Of a DNA stretch of 9,230 nucleotides, positions 4,962 through 9,230 are shown piece after piece. Under the pieces are notes generated by a model. That model was not told the origin of the DNA and did no database searches. It worked only from the letters and a program-made list of their open reading frames with translations. Position 1 is the first letter of the stretch. The number at the start of each line of letters is the position of its first letter. Both the position numbers and the translations under genes were made by a program. Source of the DNA: Candidatus Roizmanbacteria bacterium CG22_combo_CG10-13_8_21_14_all_34_12 (GTDB lineage Bacteria; Patescibacteriota; Microgenomatia; UBA1406; GWC2-37-13); assembly GCA_002786595.1 (NCBI GenBank), contig PCTC01000022.1, positions 445 through 9,674 on the forward strand, read 5' to 3'.

Positions 4962-5033
4962 TGGGTGCGGATGGAATCGAACCATCGCTCTGTTCTTTAT
5001 CAGAGAACTGTTTTACCATTAAACTACGCACCC
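4962..5033 (-). tRNA. tRNA-Ile (anticodon GAT)
   Basis: The minus strand folds as a complete 72-base cloverleaf. The acceptor GGGTGCG/CGCACCC has seven pairs, and the D arm is GTTT/AAAC with a GG in the loop. The anticodon stem is GTTCT/AGAAC with loop CTGATAA, giving anticodon GAT. A five-base variable loop follows, then T arm GATGG/CCATC with loop TTCGATT. The discriminator is A and CCA is not encoded. The GAT anticodon reads AUC and AUU. It has its own divergent promoter and a downstream hairpin. On the plus strand its antisense creates a spurious N-terminal extension of the next gene. Confidence 0.95.
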
Positions 5034-5048
5034 TAAAAAGGCATAAAA

Positions 5049-5057
5049 ATTATAGCA
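5049..5057 (-). promoter_or_regulatory. Extended -10 promoter of tRNA-Ile
   Basis: On the minus strand TGCTATAAT (complement of 5049-5057) is a perfect TATAAT with the extended TGn element, ending 15 bases before the first tRNA base. No -35 is obvious, as is usual for extended -10 promoters. Confidence 0.65.
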
Positions 5058-5077
5058 TATTGTTGCAAGGTTTTATA

Positions 5078-5083
5078 TATAAT
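5078..5083 (+). promoter_or_regulatory. -10 box of the MgtE-N/CBS gene
   Basis: A perfect TATAAT is followed by six bases (GAAGTT) and ATG 5090, so transcription should start at or beside the start codon. There is no room for a Shine-Dalgarno. A clear -35 is not seen. This settles ATG 5090 over any start inside the antisense of the tRNA. Confidence 0.6.
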
Positions 5084-5089
5084 GAAGTT

Positions 5090-6304
5090 ATGCTTTACTT
5101 TTCAGAAATTGTTGGAAAAAAAGTTTATACAGAAGACAATATTCATGTAGGATATTTGGAAGACCTGATATTTTTGGTCGCGGAAAATCCGATTGTAACT
5201 AAAATTGTTATTAAAGACAAAGCAAATCAAAAATTAATAATCTCTACTGATTATTTACAAAAAATTAACAAAATTATACGAATAGAAAAAGAATTTTTAG
5301 TAACAAGTCTGGAGGAAAATGAACTTTTTTTAGTGAAAAATTTACTTGATAAGCAAATCATTGATTTGAAAGGAAACAAAATTGTTAGAGTAAACGATGT
5401 AGCTTTGCAGGATAAAGAAAAATTATCAATTGCCGGCGTAGATGTTGGTTTTTTGGGGATATTTAGACGGCTTCGAATTGGAGCCGATAATTTTTATAAA
5501 ATTGCTTCTTTGTTTAACATAAAACTAGCTTCTCAATTTTTATCGTGGGCTGATATTCAACCCTTAGAATTAATTCGAGGCAATGTTAAACTTCGAAAAA
5601 AAGAGGAAAAATTGGAAAAAATCAGACCAGAAGATTTGGCTGATTATTTGGAAAAAACCAACGTAATAAACGCAAGAAAATTTTTAAAGATTTTGGACAC
5701 AGAAAAAGCAGCTGAGGTAATCGGAAATTTGAACATCAATTATCAAACAGCTCTTTTTAAACATTTTCAAACAGAAAAAGCCGCTAAGTTAGTATCATTC
5801 TTAGATCCTGACGAAGGGGTAGATGTTCTTTTAACTTTATCGAAAAAAAAGCGGGATGAAGTAATAGAAAAATTAAACCCACAAATGAAAGCGAAAATTC
5901 TTTATCTTCTGAATTTATCAAAAGAACCAATCGGAGCTTTATTAACAACTGAATATTTAACGGTTGGCCCCGAAGACACGGTTCGCCAAGTACTCGATAA
6001 AATAAAAAAGGAAACAGTAGATTTTTCTTCATTGTATACTGTTTACATTGTTAATAAGGAGAAACAGTTGACAGGGGTCGTAAGTTTACAAGAAATTTTA
6101 AGAAAGGATCCAGACATTCCTTTATACAAGTTCATGACCCAAAATTTAGTTGTCATTCATTTGACAACGCCGGTTGAAATAGCTATGAAAAAATTATTAA
6201 AATATCACTTGTCATCGCTTCCCGTTATTAATCAGGAAAAACGTTTAGAAGGGATAGTAAATTTTGATGATATTACAAATTATGTTCTTGAGAGGATTAA
6301 ATAA
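5090..6304 (+). CDS. Soluble PRC-barrel / MgtE N-terminal / CBS-domain protein
   Basis: A 404-residue cytoplasmic protein with the regulatory part of MgtE-type magnesium transporters but no membrane domain. Two PRC-barrel-like segments (about 1-75 and 80-165) start with LYFSEIVGKKVYTEDNIHVG and VKNLLDKQIIDLKGNKIVRV. The MgtE N-terminal superhelical domain spans about 176-275, with repeated DLADYLEKTN / EKAAEVIGNL / EKAAKLVSFLDPDEG units. A pair of CBS domains (about 283-345 and 346-402) includes LTGVVSLQEIL and LEGIVNFDDIT. The chain ends straight after the second CBS, so the five-helix channel is absent. In known homologues such proteins can sense Mg2+ or nucleotides and may partner a separate transporter; none is in the window. 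The start at 5090 is chosen because earlier in-frame codons lie in the tRNA antisense. The stop is four bases before the next gene. Confidence 0.88.
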   Translation: MLYFSEIVGKKVYTEDNIHVGYLEDLIFLVAENPIVTKIVIKDKANQKLIISTDYLQKINKIIRIEKEFLVTSLEENELFLVKNLLDKQIIDLKGNKIVRVNDVALQDKEKLSIAGVDVGFLGIFRRLRIGADNFYKIASLFNIKLASQFLSWADIQPLELIRGNVKLRKKEEKLEKIRPEDLADYLEKTNVINARKFLKILDTEKAAEVIGNLNINYQTALFKHFQTEKAAKLVSFLDPDEGVDVLLTLSKKKRDEVIEKLNPQMKAKILYLLNLSKEPIGALLTTEYLTVGPEDTVRQVLDKIKKETVDFSSLYTVYIVNKEKQLTGVVSLQEILRKDPDIPLYKFMTQNLVVIHLTTPVEIAMKKLLKYHLSSLPVINQEKRLEGIVNFDDITNYVLERIK

Positions 6305-6308
6305 TTAT

Positions 6309-7127
6309 ATGAAAAAATTAATTGTGGTGGCAGATCTTGCTTTTGATGCTCTTTCTCGAGCGGAAATAAAAATTGCCGTCGAGGGTTTTTTAAAAGATTC
6401 AAATACTTCAAATATTAGTTTTGTTGGCTCGACTCCTTCAACAATTCATACGGGTTTTTTGGTTAATCAACTAGTTGAGGATGTGGAAAGATACGGAAGG
6501 CCTTTAGAAACGGTGATTTTTCAAAATACCGATCCCCGCCTCCATTCTACGCAAAGTATTGAAAAAGCAGAAGGAGCTAAGCCGGTAATAATTAGATTAA
6601 AATCGGGGATCCACTTACTTGGTCCAAATTCGGGCTATGATTTTTCAATGATTAAAAATAGAATTGATGAATTATTTATTTATAAAGGGCTTAACGAAAA
6701 AGGTCAGTTTCATTCCCGAGATTTATTTTCAAGATTATCTGCCCACTTAATGGATTATATGGAAGATGAATTGGAATTAGAGGAAATCAACACAAATATA
6801 ATTCCTGAACTTAACCAATTTTATATCGGTCATATAGATAATTTTGGGAATATTAAAACAACCATAGTCGAAGAAGATTTTAAAGGTAAATATGAATATG
6901 GCGAAATAGTTAGCATAAAAATAAATCAAATAGTGAAAAAAGCAAAGTATGTTCCTAATTTATTTGGAGACGTTCTGGGCACATTAGTTGTATATCCTGG
7001 TTCTTCAGGAAAAAAAGATAATCGATTTTTAGAAATCAGCATTTGGAGACACTTCACCGAAGACAAGCCAACCACCGGCGTTGACGAATTTAATTCTCCA
7101 AAGATTGGAAGTGTGATTGATTTTTAG
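6309..7127 (+). CDS. SAM hydrolase (SAM hydroxide adenosyltransferase, DUF62) family protein, divergent
   Basis: A 272-residue cytosolic protein of the family that splits S-adenosylmethionine with hydroxide to adenosine and methionine and is related to fluorinase/chlorinase. Family landmarks are visible in order: N-terminal strand with ADLAFDA (for the usual TDFG..D), NTDPRLHST at 73-81 (for VVDPGVGT), GPNSG at 105-109 (for PDNG), FHSRDLFSRLSAHL from 134 (very close to TFHGRDIFAP.AA.L), and HIDNFGNIKTT at 175-185 (for VD.FGN..TN). The described Asp-Arg-His triad would map to D75, position 82 (here Gln) and H135, so the Arg seems replaced. Activity as a SAM hydrolase is thus uncertain. Start ATG 6309 lies four bases after the upstream stop; an earlier frame start would overlap that gene. 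Likely co-transcribed with the MgtE-N/CBS gene. Confidence 0.82.
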   Translation: MKKLIVVADLAFDALSRAEIKIAVEGFLKDSNTSNISFVGSTPSTIHTGFLVNQLVEDVERYGRPLETVIFQNTDPRLHSTQSIEKAEGAKPVIIRLKSGIHLLGPNSGYDFSMIKNRIDELFIYKGLNEKGQFHSRDLFSRLSAHLMDYMEDELELEEINTNIIPELNQFYIGHIDNFGNIKTTIVEEDFKGKYEYGEIVSIKINQIVKKAKYVPNLFGDVLGTLVVYPGSSGKKDNRFLEISIWRHFTEDKPTTGVDEFNSPKIGSVIDF

Positions 7128-7151
7128 CATTTTCAATGCTATTGTTTCTCT

Positions 7152-7508
7152 ATGGGAATGACTAACGTCCAATTGAAAATTAAGAATCCTCGGGACCCAA
7201 AACAAGAGTATGAAGGAAGATTCTTGGTTGATAGCGGAGCGACTTATACTGTAGTACCGGCAGATATATTAAAACGTTTAGGAATCAAACCTCAACGAGA
7301 AGAAGAGTTTTCGTTGGCAGATGGGTCCATAATCAAGCGTAAAGTAGGAAGTGCTTTATATGAGTTTGAAGGAAAAGAGTCCGCTGCTCCTATTTTATTT
7401 GGTGAAAAAGGAGATACTTTATTGCTTGGGGCATTTACATTGGAAGCACTGGGCTTAACATTGAACCCATTATCCCGCACGCTACATCAAGCTATCCTAC
7501 GGATGTAA
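7152..7508 (+). CDS. Retropepsin-like aspartic protease, single domain
   Basis: A 118-residue protein of the bacterial clan AA (retroviral-type) aspartic protease group. The catalytic signature VDSGATYTVVP has D27-S28-G29-A30. It is followed by ADILKRLGI, the flap-like region around LADGS (55-59), and the second hydrophobic-hydrophobic-Gly element LLLGAFTLEALGL (90-102), then LNPLSRTL. As a single-domain protease it must dimerise so that each subunit gives one Asp. There is no signal peptide or membrane anchor, so it is cytosolic. The natural substrate in this family is mostly unknown. ATG 7152 is used; ATG 7158 is an equally plausible start. The gene is 24 bp after the SAM hydrolase-like gene, probably in the same transcript, and converges on atpC. 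Confidence 0.85.
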   Translation: MGMTNVQLKIKNPRDPKQEYEGRFLVDSGATYTVVPADILKRLGIKPQREEEFSLADGSIIKRKVGSALYEFEGKESAAPILFGEKGDTLLLGAFTLEALGLTLNPLSRTLHQAILRM

Positions 7509-7512
7509 TTTT

Positions 7513-7553
7513 CCTGACTTGTTCATTTGAATTAGAACCTTAAACAGGTCGGG
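7513..7553. terminator. Hairpin between the convergent protease and atpC genes
   Basis: CCTGACTTGTT (7513-7523) pairs with AACAGGTCGGG (7543-7553) over 11 positions, two being G-U in the plus-strand RNA, around a 19-base loop. It begins four bases after the protease stop and overlaps the end of atpC. There is no U-run on either side. It is a likely shared 3' end structure for the two converging transcripts, but a weak terminator by sequence. Confidence 0.5.
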
Positions 7554-7956
7554 CTTTGCGTCTCTTCATCAGTTTGGAGTCGATGACGGAGCGGCGTAGA
7601 ACGGTCATCGCTTCAGCCCTCTCTTTTTCATCAGTAGATTTGGATAAAATAAGCTTAGCTTCCTCGACAGCTTTACTAGTTAAATTCTTATCTATTTCGT
7701 TTTGACCGTAGGCGCGGGAAACTAAAACAGTGACCGTTTCCCCGTTGGTTTCCAGGTATCCCCCACCGATGGCCAGATCATCTTCATTTCCAGCGCTTTT
7801 AATTTTAACTATTCCTTCAATAAGAAGTGAAAATAGATGAGCGTGGTGAGGAAGAATAGTAATTTCACCATCGGCAGTTGGTACGGTCACAGAACTAACT
7901 TGTTTATCGATAACGATTTTGCGGGGAGTTATGACCTTAAGCCTTAGCGAATTCAT
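7540..7956 (-). CDS. atpC: F1Fo ATP synthase epsilon subunit
   Basis: A 138-residue epsilon subunit, the small central-stalk protein of F1 that binds gamma and the c-ring and modulates ATPase activity. The N-terminal beta-sandwich (about 1-88) shows the family signature: LKVITPRKIVIDKQVSSVTVPT then DGEITILPHHAHLFSLL and an IGGGYLE strand followed by VTVLVSRA. The C-terminal helical hairpin (about 92-136) contains AVEEAKLIL and RAEAMTVLRRSVID, so the regulatory helices are present. Start ATG 7956 has no visible Shine-Dalgarno; the upstream sequence is almost pure A/T. The gene follows atpD in the usual order, but 131 bp away instead of nearly adjacent, with an inverted repeat in the gap. Confidence 0.94.
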   Translation of the reverse strand: MNSLRLKVITPRKIVIDKQVSSVTVPTADGEITILPHHAHLFSLLIEGIVKIKSAGNEDDLAIGGGYLETNGETVTVLVSRAYGQNEIDKNLTSKAVEEAKLILSKSTDEKERAEAMTVLRRSVIDSKLMKRRKARPV

Positions 7957-7992
7957 AAATGCAGAAATAATTAAATAATAAAATAATTAAAT

Positions 7993-8082
7993 AAATGAAA
8001 AAATAAGCAAATGTATTAATTAAGACATTTAATCATTTAAACATTCATTTTTTTATTTGATTATTTGCTTATTTGTTTATTT
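7993..8082. repeat. Long AT-rich inverted repeat with 8-bp tandem units between atpD and atpC
   Basis: Arms 7993-8012 and 8063-8082 are inverted copies matching at 18 of 20 positions, with a perfect 12-bp inner part (AAATAAGCAAAT / ATTTGCTTATTT). The right arm is embedded in four tandem 8-bp units (ATTTGATT, ATTTGCTT, ATTTGTTT, ATTTTGTT) at 8055-8086. The loop of 50 bases contains another inverted pair, AAATGT / ACATTT. It could be an mRNA stem that sets the beta-to-epsilon ratio, a small repeat element, or AT-rich drift. No gene or Shine-Dalgarno is visible within it. Confidence 0.6.
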
Positions 8083-8087
8083 TGTTC

Positions 8088-9230
<1,143 letters not shown>

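Noticed and set aside
4961..5089. N-terminal extension of the MgtE-N/CBS frame from the GTG at 4961
   Set aside because: The extra residues (MGADGIEPS...) are the antisense translation of the tRNA-Ile gene, a classic artefact. A perfect TATAAT and the real ATG follow at 5078-5092.

Overview
The window is AT-rich DNA of a bacterium that uses the standard code. TAA ends almost every gene, intergenic gaps are short, and Shine-Dalgarno sequences are mostly absent. Recognisable genes are atpD and atpC, dnaJ, a tRNA-Ile, an MgtE-N/CBS protein and an S-adenosylmethionine (SAM) hydrolase-like protein. Mixed with small lineage-specific genes, this resembles a streamlined Patescibacteria (CPR) genome, perhaps Microgenomates. 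That placement is inference from gene content and style; no 16S or other marker in the window proves it.

Layout. (1) 43-1409 is an intact insertion sequence with imperfect terminal inverted repeats, a 5-bp target duplication (TACCC) and one DDE transposase gene on the minus strand. It abuts a shortened Crp/Fnr-type gene (1409-1753, minus) that keeps the sensory half and has no DNA-binding half. (2) 1959-3564 (minus) is a probable operon: a 157-aa protein of unknown function, a YciI-family protein, and a short zinc-finger-less DnaJ whose start codon lies one base after the yciI stop. (3) 3651-4432 (plus) is a compact cassette of three small unknown genes (83, 51 and 55 codons). It is preceded by direct repeats, an inverted repeat and a -10 box, and closed by a good intrinsic terminator. 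The 55-aa product is Cys/His-rich followed by a coiled coil, and has the only textbook Shine-Dalgarno here. (4) 4433-4923 has no intact gene. It holds a frame-broken coding remnant and an orphan zinc-ribbon fragment. (5) A tRNA-Ile(GAT) on the minus strand, with its own extended -10 promoter and a downstream hairpin, is divergent from a plus-strand group: a soluble PRC-barrel/MgtE-N/CBS protein, a divergent SAM hydrolase-family protein, and a single-domain retropepsin-like protease. (6) On the minus strand, convergent with that group, lie atpD (cut by the window edge) and atpC. They are separated by 131 bp of very AT-rich DNA containing a long inverted repeat built partly from 8-bp tandem units.

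Functional picture. atpD and atpC encode the catalytic beta and the epsilon subunits of F1-ATPase. The DnaJ operon serves protein folding. The remaining groups are regulatory or accessory and mostly unassigned. Several genes have a -10 hexamer exactly six bases before the ATG, which predicts leaderless transcripts. The least explained parts are the small-gene cassette at 3651-4432, the duplicated right end of the insertion sequence, and the repeat inside the atp operon.
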